NCBI RefSeq assembly: GCF_000384295.1 | Contig: NZ_KB913037.1 | Span: forward strand, 4,598,868-4,662,867 | Direction: 5' to 3' | Source of the DNA: Amycolatopsis balhimycina FH 1894 | Lineage (GTDB): Bacteria > Actinomycetota > Actinomycetes > Mycobacteriales > Pseudonocardiaceae | DNA length: 64,000 nt | In this document: positions 33,846 to 42,035 of the stretch, in pieces | Numbering within the stretch: position 1 is the first letter of the stretch | Layout: each line of letters opens with the position of its first letter | The notes under the pieces: model-generated | Database searches by the model: none | Told to the model about the DNA's origin: nothing | What the model saw: the letters and a program-made list of their open reading frames with translations, nothing else | Made by a program: the position numbers and the translations under genes

Positions 33846-34675
33846 CGGAACCGAGGAAGGAACTCCGAGGGTTGGAAGGGGTGGCCGCCTCCGGGCGGCC
33901 ACCCGCCCGGACCAGGGCACAGCGGCTGGCTGCTGACGCCGCCGACGCGGCGGAGGTCCGGCACTGGCAAGACCACCCTGACGTGATCGCTCTGCGGGTC
34001 GAGCGCGTCCGGTCCCAGGTGGACCGGCTGTGCTGGGCCGGGATCGTGCTGGGGTTGGCGTTCACGATGGCCAACGTGCAGTGGTTCGCCGCTGCCGGTT
34101 CGGTCCCGTGGTCGCTGCCGTGGCTGGCCGCGTGGCTGCTCGACCCCACGGTGTCGCTGGTGCTGCTGGCGATCCTGCGGGCCGAGCAGGTCACCGCGCG
34201 GTACCAGGTGCACACGGGCCGGTGGGTTCGCGCGGCGAAATGGCTCGCACTCGGAGCCACGTACGTCATGAACACCTGGGCGTCGTTCGCGGCCGGTTCG
34301 CTGTCCGGCGTGGTGCTCCACTCCGTAACGCCGCTGATCGTGTTCGCTGCCGCCGAGGCGATCACGGATCTCCGAGACAAGCTCACCGAGGCCGTGAACG
34401 TGGCGTTCATGGATGCGGTCGACCACGCGGAGCCTGTCAGTCGTCCGGCCGTTCACCAATCCACGGAGCGCAAGCCCCGCCGAACGGCAGCAGCGCGGCG
34501 CAAGTTGTTCGCCGATTACCTCGCCGACGCACGCGACGCCTGGTCGGCCGGCGTGGTCGTCACCCCGGCGTGGATTCGCGAGGTCACCGGCTGCTCGCGC
34601 GGCCTGTCGCCTCGGCTCGCCGCCGCGCTCACGGCGGAACTCGACACCACCGAACCCGGAAAGGAGCAGTCATGA
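33842..34675 (+). CDS. Spd-like integral membrane protein (DUF2637-type)
   Basis: A 277-residue protein: basic cytosolic N-terminus of about 65 residues, four hydrophobic helices (CWAGIVLGLAFTMANVQWF; PWLAAWLLDPTVSLVLLAIL; YVMNTWASFAAG; VTPLIVFAAAEAI) and a C-terminal cytosolic domain with an HTH-like segment (FADYLADARDAW...WIREVTGCSRGLSPRLAAAL). The arrangement fits DUF2637/SpdB-type proteins that accompany TraB. Start ATG 33842 and stop 34675 both overlap neighbours by ATGA, so it is made in step with TraB. Confidence 0.75.
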   Translation: MTEPRKELRGLEGVAASGRPPARTRAQRLAADAADAAEVRHWQDHPDVIALRVERVRSQVDRLCWAGIVLGLAFTMANVQWFAAAGSVPWSLPWLAAWLLDPTVSLVLLAILRAEQVTARYQVHTGRWVRAAKWLALGATYVMNTWASFAAGSLSGVVLHSVTPLIVFAAAEAITDLRDKLTEAVNVAFMDAVDHAEPVSRPAVHQSTERKPRRTAAARRKLFADYLADARDAWSAGVVVTPAWIREVTGCSRGLSPRLAAALTAELDTTEPGKEQS

Positions 34676-36861
34676 ACGCCGATGAGAACGCCTCCGTGAA
34701 CGGCGCCACGCTCCCCGCTCGGGCCGATTCCCGCGCGGTCGAGCACGTCGGGCCCGTGCTCGACGGCGAGTTGATCGATGACACGTTGCCGCAGCCGCGC
34801 CGCCGGACCGTCCGGCGTCGGTTCGTGCGGTGGTGGCTGCACTCACCTCGGGTGCCGTTGTGGCTGAAGAGCAAGCCACAGGCAGTGCAAGCCACGAAGG
34901 ACACGGCGGTGGCGGTACTGCGGTCGCCGTGGCGATACCTCGGCGCCGTAGTGCGCGGTGTCGTGGTCGGTGTCCGGTGGTGGCGAGGCTGGGTCCGTGT
35001 CGCGGACTACCGGACAGCGGCGGAGGAGTCGGAGAAGCTGGCCGACAAGTTCACCGAAATCCGCGAGCTGACGCTGTTCCGGTGGAAGGTCACCGGCGCC
35101 GTGCTCGCCGTCGTCGCGCTTGCCGTCGCCGTGGTGGATCTGGTGTACGGCTCCAATCCGCTGTGGATCGCCGGTGCTGTCTTGTCGGTGGCGCTGGCGA
35201 TCCTCGGTCGGCGGAAGGATGGCAGCCCCGGCCGGAAACCGGCGTTGGCCGGCCCTCGGACGCTGACGTGGACGATGGACCCGCAGGTCCTGGTGGACGC
35301 GTTCCGCGACGCGAAGCTGATCGGCAAGGACGAGTCCTTGCGGCTGGTCGAACGTGCCATGCGGGTCGGGGACGGGTGGGCGGTCACGGTCGACCTCCCG
35401 GCCACCCGCAAGGCCGCCGACGTGGTGAAGAACCGGGACGCACTCGCGTCGGCGCTCGCAGTCGACGAGGTTCAGCTCATCGTGGAGCGAGTCCGGGGCA
35501 ACGGCGGGCACGCGGGGCGAGTGTCGATGTGGGTGGCCGACGAGGACCCCTACGCGTCGCCGCCGCTGCGGACGCCCCTGCTCGGCGTGTCCCGATGGGA
35601 CGCGTGGCGGCCGGTGCCGTTCGGACGGGACGCCCGGGACCGGCGGATCGACCTGCCATTGGTGTGGACGTCGCTGCTGGTTGGGGCGATCCCCCGGCAG
35701 AGCAAGACGTTCGCCGCGAGGCTCGCGGCGGCCGGCCTGATCCTGGACGCCTGGGTCCGGCTGTACGTGGCGGACTTCAAGGCCGGGAAGGACTGGGACG
35801 CCGCCGCTCAGGTGGCGCACCGGTTCATGTCCGGCGACGAACCGGAACACGTCCTGACCCTGGTGGACTGGCTCGTCGAGCTGGTCGGCGAGGTCCAGGG
35901 CCGGTTCCGACGCATGCGCGACCTCGACGACCTGACCTGTCCCGAGTCGAAGGTCACCCCGGACATGTCCCGGGACGCGAGCCTGAACATGCCGATTACT
36001 GCGGTGTTCATCGATGAGGTACAGGTTCCGTTGGAGGACCGGACACCCGTGACGGTACAAGGGAAGAAGCTCACCGCGGGCGAGTACGTCGGCGAGTTGC
36101 TGACGTGGCTGGCGAAGAAGGGACCAGCGGCCGGCATCGTGCTCGTGCTCGCCACGCAGCGGCCGGACTCGAAGACGATCCCGTCCGGGCTGCGGGCCGT
36201 GCTCGGGTCGCGGTTCGCGCTGCGGGTGATGGACTGGCGCGACTCGAACATCGTGCTCGGCGAGCAGATGAACACGCGCGGGTTCGACTCGTCCCGGCTG
36301 CTGCCCTCTCACAAGGGCGTCGGCATCCTGCGGCCGGACGGCGACACCGCCGCCGGGGCCGACGTCCTCGCGATGACGGTCCGGACCTACTACATGCCGA
36401 ACGAGGACTGGCAGACGATCTGCCAGCAGGGCCGGGCGCTGCGAGAAGCGGCAGGGACGCTATCCGGCCATGCTGCCGGAGAGGACGCCCGGCCCGCGCT
36501 CGACCATGCGGCCGTGGCGCGCGCCATCGGGTCGGGCAGGCCGGAACCGCCGCCCGTGTCGGCTGAACGGGTCGAGTTGCCCGAACCGCTCGCGGCTGTC
36601 GTCGAGTACCTCGGTGACGACCTCGACGACGGCCGGGACTTCGTACCGACGGCAGAACTGGTCGAAGCACTCGACGTCGAGCCGACCGCGTTCGGGCGGC
36701 AGATGGGCGACCACGGATGCCGCTCGGAACGCTTCCGCGTGCCCGCCGGGGACGGCCGGACGAGGCAAGTACGCGGCTATGCGACGGCCGACATCCGGGC
36801 CGCCGTCGACGCCGTGGTGACGGGCATGCTCGATCCCGGGGACGGGGAGGACGACCCGTAA
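34672..36861 (+). CDS. traB: FtsK/SpoIIIE-type conjugative DNA translocase TraB
   Basis: A 729-residue hexameric ATPase expected to pump double-stranded element DNA into the recipient. Two transmembrane helices lie at about residues 140-180. Walker A is the relaxed form VGAIPRQSKTFAARL (about residue 336) and Walker B is AVFIDEVQ (about 443), followed by LATQRPDSKTIPSGLR, the FtsK-like block. A C-terminal winged helix (FVPTAELVEALDVEP...FGRQMGDHG) corresponds to the gamma domain that reads TRS repeats. ATG 34672 has AAGGAG upstream and overlaps the previous stop. The repeat cluster that it could recognise begins in its own stop codon. Confidence 0.92.
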   Translation: MNADENASVNGATLPARADSRAVEHVGPVLDGELIDDTLPQPRRRTVRRRFVRWWLHSPRVPLWLKSKPQAVQATKDTAVAVLRSPWRYLGAVVRGVVVGVRWWRGWVRVADYRTAAEESEKLADKFTEIRELTLFRWKVTGAVLAVVALAVAVVDLVYGSNPLWIAGAVLSVALAILGRRKDGSPGRKPALAGPRTLTWTMDPQVLVDAFRDAKLIGKDESLRLVERAMRVGDGWAVTVDLPATRKAADVVKNRDALASALAVDEVQLIVERVRGNGGHAGRVSMWVADEDPYASPPLRTPLLGVSRWDAWRPVPFGRDARDRRIDLPLVWTSLLVGAIPRQSKTFAARLAAAGLILDAWVRLYVADFKAGKDWDAAAQVAHRFMSGDEPEHVLTLVDWLVELVGEVQGRFRRMRDLDDLTCPESKVTPDMSRDASLNMPITAVFIDEVQVPLEDRTPVTVQGKKLTAGEYVGELLTWLAKKGPAAGIVLVLATQRPDSKTIPSGLRAVLGSRFALRVMDWRDSNIVLGEQMNTRGFDSSRLLPSHKGVGILRPDGDTAAGADVLAMTVRTYYMPNEDWQTICQQGRALREAAGTLSGHAAGEDARPALDHAAVARAIGSGRPEPPPVSAERVELPEPLAAVVEYLGDDLDDGRDFVPTAELVEALDVEPTAFGRQMGDHGCRSERFRVPAGDGRTRQVRGYATADIRAAVDAVVTGMLDPGDGEDDP

Positions 36862-36994
36862 CCCGTCACAACCCGTCTCAGGTACCCGTCACGCCGTCTC
36901 AGGCGGTGTGACGGGTACAAACCACGTTCGACCAGGCGATACGCAGTCCGTGACGGGTAAGACAGGTTCGCCGGAACCCGTCTCACCCGTCCCA
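36854..36994. repeat. clt: Candidate clt locus: clustered ACCCGTCnCA repeats
   Basis: Within 141 bases the decamer ACCCGTC(A/T/C)C(A/G) occurs on the + strand at 36861, 36871, 36884, 36976 and 36985, and inverted at 36907-36916 and 36950-36958; partial copies are at 36854 (overlapping the traB stop) and 36893. The position right behind traB is where Streptomyces elements carry clt with the TraB recognition sequence repeats. Confidence 0.72.
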
Positions 36995-37037
36995 AATGGG
37001 CCGTCAGGAGTCGCTTCGGCGACGTGTCGACGTGGCG

Positions 37038-37424
37038 TCACGCCTCACTCTCGACCGGTGGGCCGTCGGATGCTGCGGCCCCGGTCTCGACCAGTTCGGC
37101 CGCGCGGGAAACCACGGCTTGCAGGGCTTCGAGATGGTTCACAAGCCGCTCGCAGCCCTCGGGCGTGAGCCGGACCCACGTTCGCCGCGCCTTGCTCCGC
37201 TGGGTCTGAACGATCCCCTCCCGCCGCAGCTTGCCGAGCTGAGTGGACAGCGCGGCCGGGGTGACGCCGAGCGCTTCGCAGATGAAGCCGAACTCGCACC
37301 AGCGCATCTCGGCGAGCAGGGTCACGACGAACAGCCGCGCGGGCGCCAGCAGCACCGGGTCAAGATCACGGCTGAGGCTGCGGACAGCGACCGGTCGTCC
37401 CTCGCGGTGCGCTTCGGCGATCAC
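37038..37424 (-). CDS. Winged-helix (MarR/ArsR-like) regulator
   Basis: A 128-residue DNA-binding protein: ARLFVVTLLAEMRWCEFGFICEALGVTPAALSTQLGKLRREGIV is a winged helix of the HTH_34 type with a Cys in the region where some members sense metals or redox, and RTWVRLTPEGCERLVNHLEAL forms the wing and dimer helix. GTG 37424 was chosen for AAGGA 8 nt upstream; the track frame further up is the antisense of the protease. Convergent with traB. It may be the kor-like repressor of the tra region. Confidence 0.82.
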   Translation of the reverse strand: MIAEAHREGRPVAVRSLSRDLDPVLLAPARLFVVTLLAEMRWCEFGFICEALGVTPAALSTQLGKLRREGIVQTQRSKARRTWVRLTPEGCERLVNHLEALQAVVSRAAELVETGAAASDGPPVESEA

Positions 37425-37513
37425 TCGTCGTTCCTTCGTCAGTTGCTTGTCGTGTCGTGAAATGGCGTCAGGTCCCCGGCGGGCAGCCGGGGACCTGACG
37501 GTCAGTCGTGGGA

Positions 37514-38359
37514 CTACGCGGCAGCGGCCGGGACTCCTCGGGCCGTGTCGTACAGCCAGGTCCGGAAGTCCGGCGCGCTGGTGTAGACGGTCGGCTTCAC
37601 ACCCGGGTACTGGGCAGCTGCGCGGCCGCACGTGCCGACCAGTTGCGGCACACCGCGCACCAGCGCCACGGCAGGGCCGCCGGAGTCCCCGCCGCCGGGA
37701 CCGTCCGTGCCGTGCGGGTTGTCGGTGCAAATCTCGCCCGCCGACTGTCCCGCGTCGGCGCACCGGTCCGGCGCCAGCACCGTCGTGCGCAACTGCTGAA
37801 GTTGCACCGGGCGATGGCTCGTATCTCCGTCCGGCTGGTCCGCGCCCCAGCCGTACAGCGTCACCCGATCACCGGGCCGGGCCGTGTGCCCGGCGAGCTG
37901 GATCGGCTGCACGTTCACCGGGTGGTCCAGCTTGAGCAGGGCGATATCGTCGACCGGCTGGGCGGGCGCCCCGGCCGACCACTGCCAGCCGGGGTGAACC
38001 TTGATCTCGACGACCTTGGCCGTCTCCCCGCCCTGAGTACGGTCCTTCGAGCCCACGCGCACGGAGAAGGTCCGTGCTGACATGGGGATGCTCCCGGTGT
38101 TGCCGGGCATGTCGGTGACGCAGTGGGCGTTGGTCACCACCCAGCTACGGAACAGCAGCGCGCCGCCGCACCAGGGAGCGGCGAAGCGGCCGTAGGCGGG
38201 GGCGTCGTACACCATCGACGCCGTCCAACTGGTGTCGCCTGTGGCCTGCTGCCCGCCGACGAGATCAGGCTGGACAGCGGCTGTACCCACGCTGGCACCG
38301 AGCAGACCGGGAAGCCCCAGCACAGCGACCGCGCACGCAATAACGGTTGTTCTCAACAC
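37514..38359 (-). CDS. Secreted trypsin-like serine protease (S1)
   Basis: A 281-residue exported protease with signal peptide (VIACAVAVLGLPGLLGASVGTA) and catalytic residues His in VVTNAHC, Asp in VDDIALLKL and Ser in GGGDSGGP. The mature start lacks the usual IVGG but has LVGGQQA. Start is GTG 38359. A secreted protease is unusual AICE cargo; it may act on the mycelial surface or be plain adaptive cargo. Confidence 0.93.
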   Translation of the reverse strand: MLRTTVIACAVAVLGLPGLLGASVGTAAVQPDLVGGQQATGDTSWTASMVYDAPAYGRFAAPWCGGALLFRSWVVTNAHCVTDMPGNTGSIPMSARTFSVRVGSKDRTQGGETAKVVEIKVHPGWQWSAGAPAQPVDDIALLKLDHPVNVQPIQLAGHTARPGDRVTLYGWGADQPDGDTSHRPVQLQQLRTTVLAPDRCADAGQSAGEICTDNPHGTDGPGGGDSGGPAVALVRGVPQLVGTCGRAAAQYPGVKPTVYTSAPDFRTWLYDTARGVPAAAA

Positions 38360-38409
38360 GCCTCTTTCCTTTGTCTACCAACAAACTCCGAGCAGACTGC
38401 TCGAAGGGT

Positions 38410-38670
38410 TCAGGGCTGGCCCTGCGGCTCCTGACGACCAGCGGGCAACTCCGGATCGGGTGTCGGTGTCCGGCGCAAGCAGGACACGCACGGCATCCCC
38501 TGTATCAGGTCGAGGTGCTCAAGCTCGCCGGGACCGAACGCCGATCCACACAGCGCTGTGAGCCGCTCCGGGACCACATCGCCGGTCGGCAGCTCGAACA
38601 CGTGCACCACTCGACGCGTCTCGCCGACCGTGCCCGGCAACGGACGCCCGAACACCAGCCGAACCGTCAC
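38410..38670 (-). CDS. Small Cys-rich protein of a tandem pair (second)
   Basis: An 86-residue protein with LCGSAF...GMPCVSCLRRTP: one Cys, a spacer of about 20 and a CxxC, a possible zinc knuckle. Its GTG start overlaps the stop of the upstream gene (GTGA), and that gene has the same Cys layout. Function unknown. Pro-rich tail. Confidence 0.6.
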   Translation of the reverse strand: MTVRLVFGRPLPGTVGETRRVVHVFELPTGDVVPERLTALCGSAFGPGELEHLDLIQGMPCVSCLRRTPTPDPELPAGRQEPQGQP

Positions 38671-39080
38671 CGCGCACCCCGCAGCGCGTGACGCCCGGCG
38701 GGAACGGATGCGATCGGGGCGCTACCCGCCCCCGCCGGAACCGGGGTCCGGCCGACGACGGCCGGAGTGCACGAGCGTCGGAACAGCCGACGCCAGACAC
38801 CACGCTTCGGATGCCGACGCGGCGCTATCCGCTCGGACACATCTCGAAGGGTGGCCAGAGCGGCTAGAAAGGCGTGGCATCGTGCGCACGGGGTACCGGG
38901 AGGCACGAGGAGCGAGGCGACGTCGACGACGTGCCCGCAGACTGCCTCATAACGGCCGTCCTGCGCTTGCGTTCCGGCTAGGAACTGTTCATCGGTCACT
39001 GCGTGATCGCGACCGTCGACAACGCATCGATGCCAGCTCAAGTACAACCCGGCGACCTTCCCCGGCCTTTCGTAGCTCAC
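38667..39080 (-). CDS. Small Cys-rich protein of a tandem pair (first)
   Basis: A 137-residue protein with YLSWHRCVVDG, HAVTDEQFL and VCGHVV...GTPCARCHAFL, the same Cys-spacer-CxxC pattern as its downstream neighbour, then a basic tail. GTG 39080 has GGAAGG 7 nt upstream. The pair lies between the protease and the HTH-Nudix gene. It could be a zinc-ribbon DNA-binding or regulatory pair; nothing more can be said from sequence. Confidence 0.6.
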   Translation of the reverse strand: MSYERPGKVAGLYLSWHRCVVDGRDHAVTDEQFLAGTQAQDGRYEAVCGHVVDVASLLVPPGTPCARCHAFLAALATLRDVSERIAPRRHPKRGVWRRLFRRSCTPAVVGRTPVPAGAGSAPIASVPAGRHALRGAR

Positions 39081-39225
39081 CCGCACGCCTTCCAAGCTGG
39101 GTCGAAATTGACCTCCATGACAGAATGAAATGAGTCTCAGGTCAGCGCGGGCGGAGAACCAGGACTCGCAGACGACCTGTGGGCGCCATAAGCACGACTC
39201 GGGCGGCGACAAGGGAGAAGGACGA

Positions 39226-39942
39226 ATGCGAGACGCGGACAGGGACGAGTCGGCACCCCGCACGTTGCTCGAACAACTGATCTGGGAGCGTCGCCAGACC
39301 TTCGAAGAGTTCGCCGAGTCTGCCGAGGAGTTCGCCAGGGAGCACGGCGAGCCGGGCACACTCAGCGTCCGACACCTTCAGCGGCTCGTGGCAGGCTCCC
39401 ACCCAGACGGAAAGCCGCTCGGCCCGGTCCGGCCGGCGACGGCACGGCTTCTCGAACGGATCTTCGACATAAGCATCGATGAGCTCCTTGCGCCGCTCGA
39501 CAGGCTGGCCGGAACGACGTTTCAACCACTGCGCGTCGCCGTTGCCATCGTGGTTCGCGGCTCCGATGTCCTGATCGTTTGCCGTCGCGCGGAGGACGCG
39601 AACGGCCTCTCATGGCAGTTTCCGGCCGGGGTGATCAAGCCGGGCGCACGTCCGGCTGTCATCGCAGTACGTGAGACGCTGGCCGAAACGGACGTCCATT
39701 GCGTGATCACGCGCAAGCTCGGCACTCGGCTGCACCCGACGACCGGCGTGCTGTGCGAGTACGTCCTGTGCGACTACGTGGCCGGTGAGGCACGCAACGT
39801 CGACGTCGTCGAGAACGTCGCGGCAATCTGGGTTGATCGTGCCGATCTCACCCGGTTCATTCCCGATGGTCAGGTCTACGGCCCGGTGCTACGGGCGCTC
39901 GATGCAGCGACGGATGCAACTCAACGCGCGGGCTCGTCATGA
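39226..39942 (+). CDS. HTH-Nudix regulator (intact paralogue)
   Basis: A 238-residue protein with an N-terminal helical DNA-binding-like domain (LLEQLIWERRQTFEEFAESA and SVRHLQRLVAG) and a C-terminal Nudix fold (RVAVAIVVRGSDVLIVCRR; SWQFPAGVIKPG). The catalytic box is altered to GVIKPGARP...RETLAETDV, missing the first Glu and one of the EE pair, so a sensor role, with the Nudix fold binding a nucleotide signal, is likelier than catalysis. ATG 39226 has AAGGGAG upstream. Homologue of the broken gene at 31520-32178. Confidence 0.85.
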   Translation: MRDADRDESAPRTLLEQLIWERRQTFEEFAESAEEFAREHGEPGTLSVRHLQRLVAGSHPDGKPLGPVRPATARLLERIFDISIDELLAPLDRLAGTTFQPLRVAVAIVVRGSDVLIVCRRAEDANGLSWQFPAGVIKPGARPAVIAVRETLAETDVHCVITRKLGTRLHPTTGVLCEYVLCDYVAGEARNVDVVENVAAIWVDRADLTRFIPDGQVYGPVLRALDAATDATQRAGSS

Positions 39943-40283
39943 TTGCCGACACGCGGGGATGGCAGCTTGGGCGACGCGGAGTCAGCGCAGGGAGGATCAG
40001 AAATTTCGACCTCCACGCCACGTAACGGCCGAATGCGGACGATGACATTCCTGCCATGGCGACGTAAGCTCTGCCGCAAGATCATCCGGGTCTGGCAGTA
40101 CCTCCAGGCAAGTACCACGCAGACCAGGACTATCAGTGCCCAAGGCCCGAGAGCACGGGCCAACTCCCCCCACGGCAGCAGCTCAGGGATCGGTTCCTGA
40201 GCTGACAGAACAGCAGTAAACGCGATTCGTTCCACGTTGATGAAAGACGCAGCCTCGGTCTCCCTTACGCAACTTTTCGACAC
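39921..40283 (-). CDS. Small single-pass membrane protein
   Basis: Up to 120 residues, with one strong transmembrane helix (ALGPWALIVLVCVVLAW) followed by a basic segment RYCQTRMILRQSLRRHGRN and a polar tail. It overlaps the end of the convergent HTH-Nudix gene by 22 nt. GTG 40283 or a later GTG near 40230 could be the start; neither has a strong ribosome site. It is the first gene downstream of the integrase. Confidence 0.5.
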   Translation of the reverse strand: MSKSCVRETEAASFINVERIAFTAVLSAQEPIPELLPWGELARALGPWALIVLVCVVLAWRYCQTRMILRQSLRRHGRNVIVRIRPLRGVEVEISDPPCADSASPKLPSPRVGNHDEPAR

Positions 40284-40371
40284 TTCTGCTTTGCCAGCAC
40301 TCTCGGTGCGCTAGTCACCCAATCGGGGGCAAAGCTCAGTCAAGTCGACCACCCGTTAGAGCTTCACACGG

Positions 40372-41943
40372 CTACTTATCGCGAGGCGAATGCAACCCGA
40401 CGACCTTCGCCGGTTCGGCATTGACAGCGGCGGCGGGGTCGACAACCACAGCGCGCTTGCCCCGGCTCACGCTCACCAGCCCAGCCGTCCTGAGTTGCGC
40501 TATGGCGCGCTGAGCCGTCCCGAATGACACCTTGTACCGCTTCGCCAAGTCGACGACGGTAGGGAGTTGCTGGCCGGGCGCGAGCACGCCGGACACGATC
40601 GCTCCCTGAAGATCCTGCGCAATACGTCGGTAAGGGCTCTCGTCCTCGGGCGCGACAACCGGCGTGACCGGCGCGAGCTTGCCTTCCGCACTGAGCGCGA
40701 TGGGCAGGTCAGGCAGCCGTCCTGCGAGCGTGCCAGACGCGCGGTCATCGGCCTCGGCGACCCAGGCGCTGTAGACCTTCAAGGTCGTCGAACCGCCGCC
40801 ACCGTGGCCGAGGCGTCCGGCGACCGTCCGGATGTCCGTGCCGGCCGCGATCAGCTCGGTTGCCGAGTAGTGCCGGAGCTGGTGGATGTTCATGTCCCAA
40901 CCCAGACGGGCGCACATCCGGGCGTAGCGCTGGCTGACCGAATCCGGCTTCAGCCATTCGCTGCCGTCCGGCTTCAGCGAGAAGATCCGGGCCTCGGGCT
41001 TCAACGTCTTCAGCCCAGCGCGTTCTGCGCAGTGTTCGCGGTACGAGCGCAGCAGAGCCACGGTGCGCTCGTCGAGGGAGATGCGGCGCTGCTGGTGCGT
41101 CTTCGTCGGCTTCTCCCACGTCTTGCCACCCGACTGGGCAATGCTGCTCCGGATCGTCAGGACGCGGGTCGAGAAGTCCAGCCGGTCCCACGCGAGAGCG
41201 CACAACTCGCCTCGGCGTGCGCCCGTGATGAATGCGAGCCAGACGAGCATCCCCCAGTCGAGATCTCGCCATGCCTCGGTAGCGATGCGAGCGGCCTGCT
41301 CCACCGTCGGCGGCTTCGGTTCGGGCCGAGCCACCGGAAGCGGCTCGGCGAGGTCGAACGGGTTGACACCGATCCAGCCCCAGCGAACCGCGCGCTTGCC
41401 AGCGCCGGACAGGATCGCCTGAATCTTGCGGGTCGAGCTGTCGGCGAGCGGCTTGCACTTGTGCGGGCCGCAGCGGTCGTCGCACTCGTGCGGCCGATCT
41501 GTGCGGTGCTCGACGAAGCCACGACCCCGGCAGTGAGCGCGGCACGTCCCGAGCTGCTTGTAGAACGAATCCAGGATCTCGCCGTCGAGCTTGCCGAGCG
41601 CCGTCTCTCCGAGCAGGGGTTGGATGTGGTTCCGGACCAGAGATTCATAGCCCGTCCGGGTGGTTTCTTCGATCTTCACCAACTCGAAGTACCGGTCAAG
41701 CAGCTGCGTCACGGTCGCGCGGGTCCGTGAGCTGCGCTTTTCGTCCACCTGGTTGAGGAACTTGGTCCGGAGCTTGTCCGCCTCGGCTGCCGCCTTGGGA
41801 CCAGCGGGCACCACCTCGTCCAGGTAGTACCGCTTCTTGGTCACGGGGTCGATGCCCGCGTAGACCTTCACCCTGAGTGACCCGCTGGGGAGCTTCACGA
41901 TCTCGCCGCGAGTGCGCTTCCGAGGGCCGTTTGCGCTGGTCAT
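40372..41943 (-). CDS. int: Tyrosine site-specific recombinase fused to a GntR-type winged helix
   Basis: Integrase of 523 residues that recombines the element into tRNA-Thr. Parts: arm-type N-terminal domain; core-binding domain with an inserted Cys/His cluster (CRAHC...HECDDRCGPHKC, about residues 135-170); catalytic Arg in TGARRGELCAL (about 240), HQLRHYSATE (about 352), RLGHGG and nucleophile Tyr in VYSAW (about 389). Residues about 435-500 form a GntR-like HTH (YRRIAQDLQGAIVSGVLAPG, then VSFGTAQRAIAQLRTAGLVS), an unusual addition. ATG 41943. It abuts the right att site and lies behind a terminator that shields it from tRNA readthrough. Confidence 0.95.
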   Translation of the reverse strand: MTSANGPRKRTRGEIVKLPSGSLRVKVYAGIDPVTKKRYYLDEVVPAGPKAAAEADKLRTKFLNQVDEKRSSRTRATVTQLLDRYFELVKIEETTRTGYESLVRNHIQPLLGETALGKLDGEILDSFYKQLGTCRAHCRGRGFVEHRTDRPHECDDRCGPHKCKPLADSSTRKIQAILSGAGKRAVRWGWIGVNPFDLAEPLPVARPEPKPPTVEQAARIATEAWRDLDWGMLVWLAFITGARRGELCALAWDRLDFSTRVLTIRSSIAQSGGKTWEKPTKTHQQRRISLDERTVALLRSYREHCAERAGLKTLKPEARIFSLKPDGSEWLKPDSVSQRYARMCARLGWDMNIHQLRHYSATELIAAGTDIRTVAGRLGHGGGGSTTLKVYSAWVAEADDRASGTLAGRLPDLPIALSAEGKLAPVTPVVAPEDESPYRRIAQDLQGAIVSGVLAPGQQLPTVVDLAKRYKVSFGTAQRAIAQLRTAGLVSVSRGKRAVVVDPAAAVNAEPAKVVGLHSPRDK

Positions 41944-41964
41944 GTAGCCAGCGTAAACCCGGGT

Positions 41965-41988
41965 TGGCTACACAGATGGCTACACAGA
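41965..41988. repeat. Tandem TGGCTACACAGA repeats (candidate integrase arm sites)
   Basis: Two adjacent 12-bp copies at 41965-41976 and 41977-41988, and an inverted TGGCTAC core at 41944-41950, all between the integrase start and the att core. This is where tyrosine integrases have arm-type sites and where their own promoter lies. Confidence 0.55.
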
Positions 41989-41994
41989 AAGCAA

Positions 41995-42027
41995 CCAGGG
42001 ACCCTCCGGAATCCGGAAAGTCCCTGG
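41995..42027. terminator. Terminator between tRNA-Thr and int
   Basis: CCAGGGA (41995-42001) pairs with TCCCTGG (42021-42027), with inner TCCGGA/TCCGGA pairing. It lies 9 nt past the encoded CCA of the tRNA on the transcribed strand and would stop tRNA transcription before int. Confidence 0.7.
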
Positions 42028-42035
42028 TCAAGTGG

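Noticed and set aside
34030..34671. Upstream extension of the traB frame
   Set aside because: It reads the membrane-protein gene in the wrong phase; ATG 34672 has AAGGAG and an ATGA overlap.
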